A stretch of DNA of 64,000 nt from Zizania palustris (lineage: Eukaryota; Streptophyta; Magnoliopsida; Poales; Poaceae), in contig JAAALK010000284.1 of NCBI GenBank assembly GCA_019279435.1, positions 16,621,294 to 16,685,293 on the forward strand. Reading direction: 5' to 3'. A program made the translations under genes and the position numbers. Below, piece after piece: positions 8,666-20,700 of this stretch (the stretch's first letter is position 1; every line of letters begins with the position of its first letter). A model generated the notes under the pieces. It was not told the DNA's origin. It ran no database searches and saw only the letters and a list, made by a program, of their open reading frames with translations.

Positions 8666-11600
8666 TAGGGATGAATATGGATGTCAGAATATCTGAATTA
8701 TCCGTATTCGTATTCGAATTACTGTAAATATGGATATCCGTATTCGTATCCGAATTAAATATGGATGACATTCGGAAATATCCGAATTCGTTTTACAAAT
8801 GTGGATATGGAAACGGATATCAGAATTCTGCTGAATGTGGATATGGAAATGGATACATCCGTATTCGTTTTAGTATTTCACACAGATTAAACTTAGACTC
8901 AAGATAATATATTATGACTATATTACTGGTTTATTTATTATTTATATAATTATGGAATACTTAAGTTAGTGAATATTAATAAGTTATGGTTTAAAATAAA
9001 TTGATGGTTAAATATTTGTTTGAACTTTAATTTTTTTATAATCAAAATACAACATATCTCATTTCATATAATTTTTTGTATTTTTTTAGATACATTTGCT
9101 ATTTTTAACTCATTAATTGTGTTTCTAGGATTTAAATTGAAATATGTGAAATTTGAAATGCAAGTACCTAAAATAATGCACTAAAATTTATAGAAAAATC
9201 ACATTCACTATTTTGTGTCCATTTTTAGTTCTTATCCATGAAATTTAAAGAAATATTAAAAAATCATGTTACGACACTTCATCAGTAATGTGGAGCTTAA
9301 GAGTTTTTTAATTATAAAAAAATCAAATAAAGTCTAAAAAATACGAGACTTATCACAGTGTTACAATATTATACATAGATACCATAATAAAATTTTGAAA
9401 ATGTTTCGAGAAATTTATTATATAGAATGTTAAGAAATCTGAGATTCTCTTAAGAGGAAATAGAGTTTTGAGAAGGAATTTTTTATGGTTTAAAGTAAAT
9501 TTATGGTTAAATATTTGTTTGAACTTGAATTTTTTATATAATCAAACTACAACATATCTCATACCATATAAATTATTTGTATTTTTCCAGATCCATTTGC
9601 TATTTTAACTCATTAATTGTGTTTCTAGTATTTAAATTGGAATATGTGAAATTCGAACTGCAAGTACCTAAAACAATGCACTAAAATTTATCGAAAAATC
9701 ACATTCACTATTTTGTGTCCATTTTTAGTTCTTATCCACTAAATTTAAAGAAATGTTAAAAAAATTATGTTACGACACTTCATCGGTAATATGGAGCTTA
9801 AGGGTTTTTTAATTATAAAAAAATCAAATAAAGTCTAAAAAATACGAGACTTATCACAGTGTTACAATATTATACATAGATACCATAATAAAATTTTGAA
9901 AATGTTTCGAGAAATTTATTATATAGAATGTTAAGAAATCTGAGATTCTCTTAAGAGGAAATAGAGTTTTGAGAAGGAATTTTTTATGGTTTAAAGTAAA
10001 TTTATGGTTAAATATTTGTTTGAACTTGAATTTTTTTATATAATCAAACTACAACATATCTCATACCATATAAATTATTTGTATTTTTCCAGATCCATTT
10101 GCTATTTTTAACTCATTAATTGTGTTTCTAGTATTTAAATTGGAATATGTGAAATTCGAACTGCAAGTACCTAAAACAATGCACTAAAATTTATCGAAAA
10201 ATCACATTCACTATTTTGTGTCCATTTTTAGTTCTTATCCACTAAATTTAAAGAAATGTTAAAAAAATTATGTTACGACACTTCATCGGTAATATGGAGC
10301 TTAAGGGTTTTTTAATTATAAAACAATCAAATAAAGTCTGAAAAATACGAGACTTATCACAGTTTTATAATATTATACGTAGATACCATGATAAATTTTT
10401 GAAAATGTTTCGAGAAATTTATCATATAGAATGTTAAGAAATCTGAGATTCTCTTAAGAGGAAATAGAGTTTTGAGAAGGAATATGTTATGGTTTAAAGT
10501 AAATTTATGGTTAAATATTTGTTTGAACTTGAATTTTTTTATATAATAAAAATACAACATATCTCATACCATATAAATTTTTTGTATTTTTCCAGATCCA
10601 TTTGCTATTTTTAACTCATTAATTGTGTTTATAGTATTTAAATAGGAATATGTAAAATTTGAACCGAAAGTAACTAAAATAATGCACTAAAATTTATCAA
10701 AAAATCACATTCACTATTTTGTGTCCATTTTTAGTTCTTATCCACTAAATTTAAAGAAATGTTAAAAAAATTATGTTACGACACTTCATCGGTAATGTGG
10801 AGCTTAAGGGTTTTTTAATTATAAAAAAATCAATTAAAGTCTGAAAAATACGAGACTTATCACAGTGTTATAATATTATACGTAGATACCATGATAAATT
10901 TTTGAAAATGTTTCGAAAAATTTATCATATAGAATGTTAAGAAATCTGAGATTCTCTTAAGAGGAAATAGAGTTTTGAGAAGGAATAGACTATGGTTTAA
11001 AGTAAATTTATGGTTAAAAATTTCTTTGAACTTGAGTTTTTTTTATATAATCAAAATACAACATATCTCATACCATATAAAGTTTTTGTATTTTTCCAGA
11101 TCCATTTGCTGTTTTTAACTCATTAATTGCATTTCTAGTATTTAAATTGGAATATGTAAAATTTGAACTGCAAGTACCTAAACTAATGCACTAAAATTTA
11201 TCAAAAATCACATTCACTATTTTGTGTACATTTTTAGTTCTTATCCACTAAATTTAAAGAAATGTTAAAAAATTTATGTTACGACACTTCATAGGTAATG
11301 TGGAGCTTAAGGGTTTTTTAATTATAAAAAATCAAATAAAGTCTGAAAAATACGAGACTTATCACAGTGTTATAATATTATACGTAGATACCATGATAAA
11401 ATTTTGAAAATGTTTCGAGAAATTTATCATATAGAATGTTAAGAAATATGAGATTCTCTTAAGAGGAAATATAGTTTTGAGAAGGAATAGGTTATGATTT
11501 AAAGTAAATTTATGGTTAAATATTTGTTTGAACTTGAATTTTTTTATATAATCAAAATAAAAAAATATCTCATTCCATATAATTTTTTTGTATTTTTCTA

Positions 11601-12359
11601 GACCCATTTTCTATTTTTAATTCATTAATTGTGTTTCTAGGATTTAAATTGGAATATGTGAAATTTGACCTGCAAGTACTTAAAATAATGCACTAAAATT
11701 TATAGAAAAATCATATTCACTATTTTGTCTCCATTTTTAGTTATTATCCACTAAATTTAAATAAATGTTAAGAAAACCATGTTACGACACTTCATTGGTA
11801 ATGTGGAGCTTAAGGGCTTTTTAATTATAAAAAAATCAAATAAAGTCTGAAAAATACGAGACTTGTCATAGTACTATAATATTATACGTAGATACCATGA
11901 TAAATTTTTTAAAATGTTTTGAGAAATTTTTAAAAATGTTTAATTTTTTAAAACAATAAAATTCAGCCAATTATTTCCAAATTGCCGCCTGTTTTTGACA
12001 TGTATGATGAATTTTAGTTCAAGACTTTATATAGTTCTTGTTGGTTGTTCTGTATGATGAATTTTAGTTAGTGTTGTTTAAAAACTTAGTTTGTGCATGG
12101 TTTATTGTGTATCATTGTTTCTTATTAATTATAATTCTAATTTGGTATATTGGACCCTTTGGATTTTTGAAAAATTTGTGAAACAACGAACATTTGGAGT
12201 TAAACCGAGTAAACATCCGAATACATATTCGTATTCGAAACATCCGTTTTGTATTCGTATTCGAGAACATCCGAATCCGTATTCGTATTCGAATTAAAAT
12301 GTGGTAAATAGTACTATCCAGATTCGTTTCCATCCGTATCCGATCCGAATCCATCCCTA
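8666..12359. mobile_element. Non-autonomous hAT (Ac/Ds-like) element, 3694 bp, with perfect 8 bp target duplication
   Basis: The termini are TAGGGATGAATATGGATG on the left and, read inward on the right, TAGGGATGGATTCGGATC. The host octamer CTCATCAC is found at 8658-8665 and again at 12360-12367, the 8 bp duplication that defines hAT insertion. Subterminal regions (8670-8880 and 12205-12350) are dense in TATTCGTATTCG and GGATATCC motifs in both orientations, the likely transposase-binding sites. No transposase frame is present. Most of the interior is a tandem array. Perfect duplication and matching ends suggest the element was mobilised in trans fairly recently. Confidence 0.9.
8984..11925. 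repeat. Tandem array of about 500 bp AT-rich units inside the hAT element (about 5.9 copies)
   Basis: The marker TTATGGTTTAAA (or a one- or two-base variant) recurs at 8984, 9483, 9984, 10487, 10990 and 11492, giving periods of 499, 501, 503, 503 and 502 bp. Each unit also holds ATTGTGTTTCTAG, TACGACACTTCAT and GATTCTCTTAAGAGG. The last unit stops after about 430 bp. Units two and three look most alike; the outer ones are more diverged. Short open frames on the minus strand recur per unit but have no protein-like features. Confidence 0.9.
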
Positions 12360-12367
12360 CTCATCAC

Positions 12368-13130
12368 AACTCGCTGTGCGGTCACCGCTACGCCACGCTC
12401 CCGACTCGGTTAAACAAAAGGAAATACTCCACCCGCGCACGGCCCGCGTGCAGTGTGCACCACGAGGCCGGCCACCGTGTGGTGCTCCCCTCACTAGCTA
12501 GCTAGCCGGGGCACTGCGGCACTGCCATGTGCCATGCCCTCATGCCCAGGAGGCCCATGCCCCCAGCCAGAGTAGTGTGATCAGTGTGCCGTATTTCCTG
12601 GTGATAATAAACGGGGTCGCCTGGTCGGTAGCAGGAGGCTACGAACTTCCAGAAAGTTCAAAGAGAAAAAGTACGTGTTGGTAGGCCTAATAAATTGTTG
12701 ATACGGACTGCGCGAAGAAAGTTGAGTGTCAGTGTTATCCTCACCACTTGTGACGTTGATAATTCTAAACAGCATGGACCTGACTCAAGTTCTTTCATTC
12801 TTTGCGCTAGACAGACCTAAGCGATAACAAAACGGTCGAGATCACACTAAGCTTCTAGAGTTTTTTGATTTGCTTTGCACTCGGGCAGTTGTAAACGACT
12901 ATTCTGACTAAAGTATTCACGATCCGCTCTAACTTAGTGATTGTTAAGACTATTTGAATACTCGGTGGCTTATTGGTATTCTTTTTTCGTCTCGAGTACT
13001 GCATTCTTTTACTCTACTATTTGTGACGTTGACGGTTTTAAACAGCGTCCATGTAGCTCAAGTTTCATGCGCTATACAAACCTACGCTATATCAAAAAGG
13101 GTGGTTTTTGACGCTATACACAAACGAACG
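12368..13130. other. Unclassified sequence right of the hAT insertion, with a diverged direct repeat
   Basis: The first 200 bp are GC-rich and continue the sequence left of the hAT element. A segment of about 90 bp starting TTGTGACGTTGA occurs near 12745 and again, diverged, near 13018. No gene or terminus was found. Confidence 0.4.
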
Positions 13131-14149
13131 AACAAAAACATTGACAAAGAAGGAATTTTATTACATTTCCATGAGATGTACATATAAACAATTTCTTCTA
13201 CACTCCTTTTTATCTGCTCAACAGGGCCACCTTCGCTCAGGACCTCGGTGCCTTGCTCCAACCTCATACGGTCGAAGGTGTCATATGAGTGTTCGCCCAC
13301 GCCGAAGGACTGTTGTAAGGTCACTGTATGGGCTCCTCCAGCACTCAGCTGTGGTCAGAGTACTGCCATAAGGTTGTCGTATGGGCTTGCGATCATATCG
13401 CTGAACGTCGGAGCCGGTGCTACTGCTTTTTGAGCAATTTCAACACAGCTTCGACAGGCCTACAAAGGCAATCGCCATGTGTTCCTGCCAAAAATCCATC
13501 AACACTCAATCAATGATGACGTTGAAGACCACGGAACACTAAAAAACGAAACACTCACCATCATTCAGGGATGTAGCACATCTGCTCACATCTGAAAGAG
13601 CCTAGTAACCAGGAACGAAGCTATGCCACCAAGTCATGAGGGATCTCAATCTCTCTAACCATGGAAGAGGCACATCGATGAGGCAAGAGTCTAGAGGCAA
13701 AAGAAAGAATGCATCGAGATATGAAAGCAAGAGCGGTGGAGAAGCCTGCGCGAAAGTGCCTATTATAGACCTACGGAGCCAGTAAAGCCGGCCCACAATA
13801 TTGGAAGCAAATCGTAAGCCTTCCATTGGTGTTAATTGTCATTAATGGTGCACCGAAAATTACTCCGTCAAAGCCTCATGGTGTGCCGGTCCATATCCAT
13901 ATCTCCACATGCACAGTCAACATGACCTATCAACTCGCCTTGAAAAACATCCCAATTGATTGGACGTTTGATGTGTCTGATGCTTAGACACTATAGAAAC
14001 TTCCTCCACCAAACTCCAATCACCGAAATTCACGAGATTTAATATCTCCACCACTGATGATTTCCAGCTAAGTCCCCGACTCTTGCTGGAATCAATTAAA
14101 ATATTTGATTTCGATTTAGATTTTAATAATCTCCTCGACCCTTAAGCTT
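13131..14149 (-). other. Unclassified minus-strand module, possibly a decayed retroelement
   Basis: A minus-strand frame ending near 13082 encodes a short peptide with HSYDTFDRMRLEQG and a GGPVEQIKR segment; I do not recognise it. Upstream on the same strand, near 13756, is a TATAATAG box after a GGCCGGCTTTACTGG stretch, followed by a possible leader. A donor-like GTGAGT near 13550 and an acceptor-like GGCAG near 13490 could bound an intron. Together this resembles a short transcription unit or an LTR leader, but no family can be named. Confidence 0.25.
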
Positions 14150-14515
14150 TTCTAGGATTTAACGATCTTATGCTTTGTATCCACGATTTGGTCTAGCTGA
14201 GTTGAATTGATCTCTTTCCGTTTGCTTAAGGGTTGCTCTTTTTTTCTAAGACTCATATGATTACTTTTGTGGTATCCTACAATTAAATGTGACGGAGACA
14301 ATTCCACACAGCGTGCACGTGGCCAAAGTTTCCCTAGCAATGAGAGCAAGATCTTCATCATCTAGAGTATCCACCTACTCTTTTGTAAAAAAGACCAGGG
14401 AGGACAAAGAAAAACCTCCAGCAAGAACAACTTGGTTCTGCTGAGGTGCCACAGCTAGAGCTAGAAACTAGTGCCAAGGGAGGAGGCAAAGAGTTTCTAT
14501 ACCCTGCAAGAGATG
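14150..14515 (-). pseudogene. Old copia gag fragment including the decayed zinc-knuckle region
   Basis: It aligns by eye with 22440-22790 of the young element, from the ALIARRF-type region through the knuckle. The canonical CFECGDTSHIKSNC knuckle is degraded here to a CVELSPSHLIVGYHK-like string, so the two leading cysteines are no longer spaced correctly. Indels break the frame. It ends at the insertion site of the young copia. Confidence 0.65.
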
Positions 14516-14520
14516 CCTTG

Positions 14521-16563
14521 TGTTGGACCGGAAACGGCGACCAGAGGGGGGGTGAATGGGAGCTTTTAAAATTTCGGGCTAAAAACTTAGCCTTCGGTTC
14601 AGATCTGTCTTCTGCGGAACAGGCTTCGAACACTACCTTCGAAGGTCTGGTTCGGAGGTACTTCGACAGCTCCGAACACAGGCTTCGCAGGAGCAAAAGT
14701 TCGAAGCCAAGAAGACTTCGCTCCACGTACAACCCTCGGAAATCTACTCTGCTAAGTCAGTGCAGGCTCTGCACACGGGGTGCTTTGAGCAGGCTTCGCA
14801 CTTCACCCTTCGCAAGAGTGGACAGCCCTCTGAGGACTTCGACCAAGTACTTGGCAGCAGCAACTGGTGCTGAGCTTTGTACACAAAGGTCTAAACGCAC
14901 ACTACTAGACTTCGATAGGGGCTTCGACACAAGAAGCAAAACGGGCAACAATCAGGGATTCGCTAGTAAGCAGCGAGGTCTTACCTCCTGTTACACAGAG
15001 CGACAGCACACCGAAAAACACACTTCGCACGAAAGACAACCTTCGCCTAGACAGGCTTCGGTGCACTACAGCTAGCGAGGTATGTAACGCGAGCTCAAGC
15101 AAAAAGCACAGGAAGCAGGGCTTCGCCGCTTGAACAAGGAACACAAATAAAATGAACTCTGGATGAATATTGCGAGGTATGTGACTACAGGAGCTCAACA
15201 GTAAATGCTCAAAGTGTTAAATGTTATCTACCGAGCCCCCATATTTATAGCCCACAGTTCACCCAAAGGAAATGACTACACTACCCCTAGGGTTTACATT
15301 GATTTTGTCTCTACAGAACTAAGGGGTACAAAAGGTAGTCCACCTTTATTTTGGAGGCTTCTCTGTCAGCTTTGCAGAGGGGGACAGTGTCAGCCTTTTA
15401 CAGAACAGACAGTGTCAGCCTTTGCAGTCTTTGACCTTCTGGAATCCTCCCTTCGCACGCGAGGGTGCGGTAGCTTCGGTGAGAAGCCTGAAGCCAGATG
15501 GCCTTCGCTTCACCGAAGTTAGTCTCCGATACACTGACGGTTTTGAGCCGAAGCCGTCAAAGCCCTTGGGCCTTCGCACCAACACCTCCGGAGTGGACCA
15601 CCACGGCTTCGCAGCTACTCTCAGCTCGAACTCCGTCAGTCCGTGTACCGAAGCCATGCAGGCCGAAGCACCTCAAGTCATCCTCACTCCGGAGCTAGCC
15701 TCGCTCCGAAGCCTTCCTCACTCCGAAGCCCCACCTTCGGAGTACCACCCTTCGAAGTCCCTCCTTCGTCCAAGGCCTCCGCATGAAGCATTACATGAGC
15801 CCTTCGTCGCAGTGCCTCTCCCCGAGCACACTCCCTCGACTAGCCTCACCCGGACCATGCCTTCGATGCGCCTCGACTTCTGAGACCTTCGTCGGGAACC
15901 TTCGAATGTCTCCCTCCGGAGCACACTTCGAATTCCATGCCTCCGCAGAGGACTTGTTCCACCAACTCCGAAGTCACTCCATTCGGAGTACCTTCGAAGT
16001 GCCTCACCTCCGAGGACTTGTCTCGGAGTACCTTCAGCCGGAGCCACGCTCCGCACCTCTCTGCCTTCTCCTGGCACGCCTCGACCCGAGGACCGACCCG
16101 GACCACCTTCGCAGCCACCGTGACGGAGCTCCCCGCTCCCCTGGCATCAAGCCTCCCGCTTGACCCAGGTTCACCTGCTGCGAACCTTGTCCGTCGCCTC
16201 CGAAGTCCCTGCGCACCACAGACAAGTAGACAAGTGTTTCCAGTACTCCGGAGACCTCTCCGGGTTAGCAACCTCCGGCACACACTCCGGTGTACCGCCC
16301 AAAGTACCGAACCCTTCGGTACACACCCAGTCATCGTGTACTGTCGCACCCCTCCGACAAGCACACTCCGCTGCACAGCTGCAGCAACCAAACACCGAAC
16401 GCCCTTCGGTAAAACCACCTCCGAACATCCTTCGGAGGTCCAACCTCCGAACCCCTTCGGAGGTACCACCTCCGAAACCCCTTCGGAGGTACCCTTCGAA
16501 CAGAGGGTAAAAAGCCTGTCAATCACTCATCACAAAACACCGAAACCAACCCTTGGTTTCTCA
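14521..16563 (-). repeat. 3' LTR of copia-1 (2043 bp, full length)
   Basis: Bounded on the plus strand by TGTTGGACCGG and GGTTTCTCA. A minus-strand TATA box lies at 15241-15250. The region near 16390-16500 is a series of CCTCCGAA/TTCGGAGG inverted repeats able to form hairpins. Long open frames on both strands here are by-products of a CTTCG-rich, stop-poor composition and are not genes. Confidence 0.9.
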
Positions 16564-17742
16564 ATCTCCCCCTTGATGAGTGCATTGACAACCAATCGAA
16601 GTTCAAGAAAATTAAAAAAATTTTCAGCACACAAGTGACCATAAAAACTCAGAAAAGAGCCAAATCATGTCACTTGATAAAAGAATTTTCTTCCCCCTCT
16701 TTCAAAAGAGTAAAAAGCCCCTTTGGCAATAAAAACTCCCCCTGAGTTAAATTTTCTTTTTGGCAAAAAGAACCTTCTCCCCTTTATGTCAAATTTTCTC
16801 CCCCTTTGGAATTTTATACCTCTTGTGGCAGAGAACGAGGAATTTCTCCCCCTTTGGCAATGCAAGCATCAAGGAGCATGTAAAAGATGCAGAGCTTCGA
16901 ATTGAGCAGAATAGCAAAGACATATGAAGCAAAAATATGCCAACCGTAACACCAAGGATCATGGGCTCAGCTCAAATTAATATTCTCTAAAAGCATGATG
17001 AAGCATGTGATTTGATCATTTTTGAAATAAAAGCATCACCACTTACTCAAGGAAACTAGACAAGTAAGAGCAAGGACTGCGCAAAGCTAGTCAATTTCTA
17101 CTTTAGACAGACAAGTCCAGTTCAAATGGAGCATGAAAAAGCAAACTTGATACTCAATGAATTTTGTTGTTCTTTTCTTAGTGCCAGGGGTTATTTGTTT
17201 GTCCACCTTATACTTTCCAATCCGGCCAAGCCTAGGCATGAAAGCCATAAGAAGCTTAAGGCATAGATTTTGGCATACACTACTCTATTCCAGTTCAGAC
17301 CAATGTGCAATGGAAAGCAGTCTAGAATATAGTAGTGCGACAAACAAACCCACCTGGATCTTTTAACTTAAAGCATGCAAATCATGGAATTTTTGATTTT
17401 AACCAAGTGAACCAATTGTTTGGTACTTTATGAATATCCATGAAAATTGAGAACAATTTTTCAAGTTGCAATTTTGAGCATCCAATGAACAGTGTCTTGC
17501 TATCAAGCAGATAAAAGATAGCTAAAAGCAGTCCTGCCTAAACATGCTAGATTCAAGACTAAGCAGTGAGCACGATTTGATTTTGAAAATAAAACATCAT
17601 GCACATGAATGTTCCAGATGAATTAACAAGAGCTGAGCTGACATGATTTCATGAATTATAAGCAGGCATATAAGTGCAAAATATGTAAATGCAATTTCAA
17701 CACAATTAGACAAAGGCACATCCATCTAAACACAGCTCCCCC
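16564..17742 (-). other. copia-1 post-pol region with repeated polypurine tracts
   Basis: Between the pol stop and the 3' LTR there is about 1.2 kb without a protein-like frame. On the minus strand at least six purine tracts of the AAAGGGGGAGA type occur between 16870 and 16564. The last, CAAGGGGGAGAT, abuts the LTR and is the plus-strand primer. No envelope-like gene is seen. Confidence 0.75.
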
Positions 17743-20700
17743 TCACAAAATGCCGTAAGGGTGACAAATGCCAAGTTCCCCACGCAAGTAAGCAAATCGA
17801 GAAGCATCGAGGGGTTTTGTAAAAATGTCGGCAAGCTGGTGTTGGGTATCAACATATTGAAGTTCAATATCATCCTTCTCATTGTGATCTCTGAGAAAAT
17901 GATACCGCACGTCAATGTGTTTGGTTCTGGAATGCTGAACCGGGTTGTTTACAATAAAAATAGCACTAGTGTTATCACAGAAAACTGGAACACTCTTATA
18001 ATCTAACCCGAAATCCCGCAAAGTGGAAACCATCCACAAAATCTGAGAGCAACAGCTAGCTGCAGCAACATATTCGGCCTCAGCCGTTGATTGTGCAACA
18101 CTAGACTGTTTGCGGGAAGGCCAGCAAACCAGAGAAGTACCCAGAAAATGACAAGTACCAGAGGTACTCTTCCTATCAATTCTACACCCAGCAAAATCCG
18201 CATCGGAATAACCTCGAAGACATAAAGATGAAGATGCTGAATACCATATGCCAAATTCAAGGGTGTGTTTGAGATACCTTAGAATGCGCTTTACCGCTTG
18301 GCGGTGCGAAGCTCGTGGTGAAGCCTGAAAACGAGCGCACAGACACACAGCGAAGTGTATGTCCGGCCTCGTGGCAGTCAAGTAGAGGAGGGAGCCGATC
18401 ATGCTCCGGAACTCCTTCTGATCCACGGCTTCTCCATCTTCGTCAGGGTCCAAAGCTACAAAAGTAGCCATTGGAGTGGCGAGGGGCTTCGCATCGGACA
18501 TGTCGAACTTCTTGAGCAGATCCTTGGTGTACTTTGTCTGGTGGACAAAAGTACCTTGTTTGCTTTGCTTGATTTGCAACCCAAGGAAAAAGGTGAGTTC
18601 ACCCATCATCGACATTTCAAACTCCCTGCTCATGGTATCTGCAAACTCAGCAACCAATGCATGAGAAGAGCCACCAAAGATGATGTCATCCACATAAATC
18701 TGTACTAGGAGGAAATCTTTGCCATGCTTGAGAGTAAATAAAGTTTTATCAACAGAGCCCATCAAATACCCTCGCTCAAGCAGAAAAGACTTAAGTCTAT
18801 CATACCAAGCCCGAGGGGCCTGCTTGAGTCCATAAAGAGCCTTATGAAGTTTAAGGACTTTATGTGGGTACTTGGGGTTTTCAAAACCAGGGGGTTGTTT
18901 TACATAAACATCTTCACCTATGAAGCCATTAAGAAAAGCACTTTTGACATCCATTTGATAGAGTTTGAATCCCCGGGATGTCGCAAATGCAAGCAAAATC
19001 CTAATGGCCTCAAGGCGAGCAACAGGTGCAAAAGTTCCAGTAAAATCAATCCCTTCTAGTTGAGAAAAGCCCTGAGCTACAAGTCTAGCCTTGTTTCTAA
19101 CAATTGTCCCATCCTCCCCTTGTTTATTTTTGAAAATCCATTTTGTTCCAATGAAATGAACATTAGGTGGAGGATCAACTAGAGTCCAGACTTGGTTTCT
19201 CTCAAAATTTTCAAGTTCCTCATGCATGGCATTGATCCAACTAGAATCAGAAAGTGCATGACTAACATCTAAAGGCTCGAAAGAAGCAACAAAAGCAGAA
19301 TTAGTGAAATGAGCGTGAGAACGTGTTACCCTTTGATCAAGCTCACCAATGATCTGCTCGGGAGGGTGCATCCTTTGAACATGGTGTGGAGCTTCGCGGC
19401 GAGATGCAGTCTCCCCCTCAACTTGTGCGTTGGAGTGGTCCAAGATGACCGATGTTGAGGTAGTCGCTTCGGGACCTCGCGCCGAAGTAGTTGAAGGGGG
19501 GTCAGCTTCGGGGGTCGACGTCGAGGGTAGTAGTGGTTCATCCTCGAATTCTCCTGGATCTTCTTCTTCAAATAAGGTCTGTTCCATGTCGTGTTCATTT
19601 GCCTGTTCAAAAGCAGAGCTAACAGAGGGGGTTGATTCATCAAAAGTCACATCACATGACTCGATGACAGTGTTAGTCTCCAAATTATAAACACGATAAG
19701 AATGACCATGAGTAGTATAACCCAAAAAGATCTCATCAGAAGATCGCGACTCAAATTTATCCAAGTTACCACGTTTTAGGATAAAGCAGCGACAGCCAAA
19801 AACTCGAAGATGAGTAACCTTGGGCTGTCTCCCAAAACGCAGCTCATAAGATGTCAAATTTAAAATTGAGCGCAAGAATATTCGGTTTGAGATGTAACAA
19901 GCAGTGTTCATGGCCTCAGCCCAGAATTTTCTAGGAGTCCTATGCTCATCAAGCATCGTCCTAGCCATCTCAACCAAAGTGTGGTTCTTCCTCTCAACAA
20001 TACCATTCTGTTGAGGAACCCGCGGAGCAGAGAATTGATGTTCTATGCCATGCTCCATGCAAAAGTCAACAAAGAGACTATTTTTGAACTCGGTGCCATT
20101 ATCGCTTTGAATGAATTTTAATGCACCAGGGAGTTCAGTAAAAAGTCTCAAAGCCAAGCTCCGAAAGTGTGAAAACACTTCGTCCTTGCTGGCAAGAAAG
20201 AAGACCCAAGAGTAGCGAGAGAAATCGTCGACAATTACTAGAACATACCACTTGCCGCCCAAAGAACTAACCCGAGAAGGACCTACAGTGTCCATATGGA
20301 GAAGTTCTCCGGGTTGTTCAGTCATCACTGTGGTGACTGGCGAATGCGAAGCGGCAATCATTTTTCCATGTCGACACGGAGCGCAAACTAAATTCTTCTC
20401 AAACTTGAGCCTGGGCAATCCTCGGATCAGACCTAGGGCGCTCAGACGAGCGAGCAACTCAAAGCTCATATGCCCTAGTCTCCTATGCCACTTCCAAAGC
20501 TCAGAAGTCGAATGTGCAACAAGACAATGAGAAGAACCAGACGACTCTGAAAAATCAGCTCCAAAAACTCTCCCAACCCTAAAGATCTTACACACTACAA
20601 CGCCATCAGAATTGAGCACTTGCGAAGTATCGCGATGAAATCGCACTTCGAAGCCCTCATCAAGCAACTGAGATACAGACAGTAAATTGTATCCCAGGTT

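Noticed and set aside
10357..11607. Minus-strand frames (KKFKFKQIFNHKFTLNHN text) repeated in the hAT array
   Set aside because: AT-rich lysine/phenylalanine/asparagine translations that recur only because the DNA repeats; no start or domain conserved in all units.
8984..11925. CRISPR-like or protein-repeat reading of the 500 bp array
   Set aside because: Units are about 500 bp and directly adjacent with no unique spacers, in a eukaryotic transposon. Stops occur in every frame.
12368..12560. Possible tRNA or structured RNA in the GC-rich segment
   Set aside because: No paired acceptor arm or GTTCGAATC-like T-loop could be found.
14446..16638. Several long open frames (up to 233 codons) on both strands in the copia-1 3' LTR
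   Set aside because: They overlap each other on both strands, recur only in LTR copies, and reflect CTTCG-rich sequence with few stops. No domain is visible.
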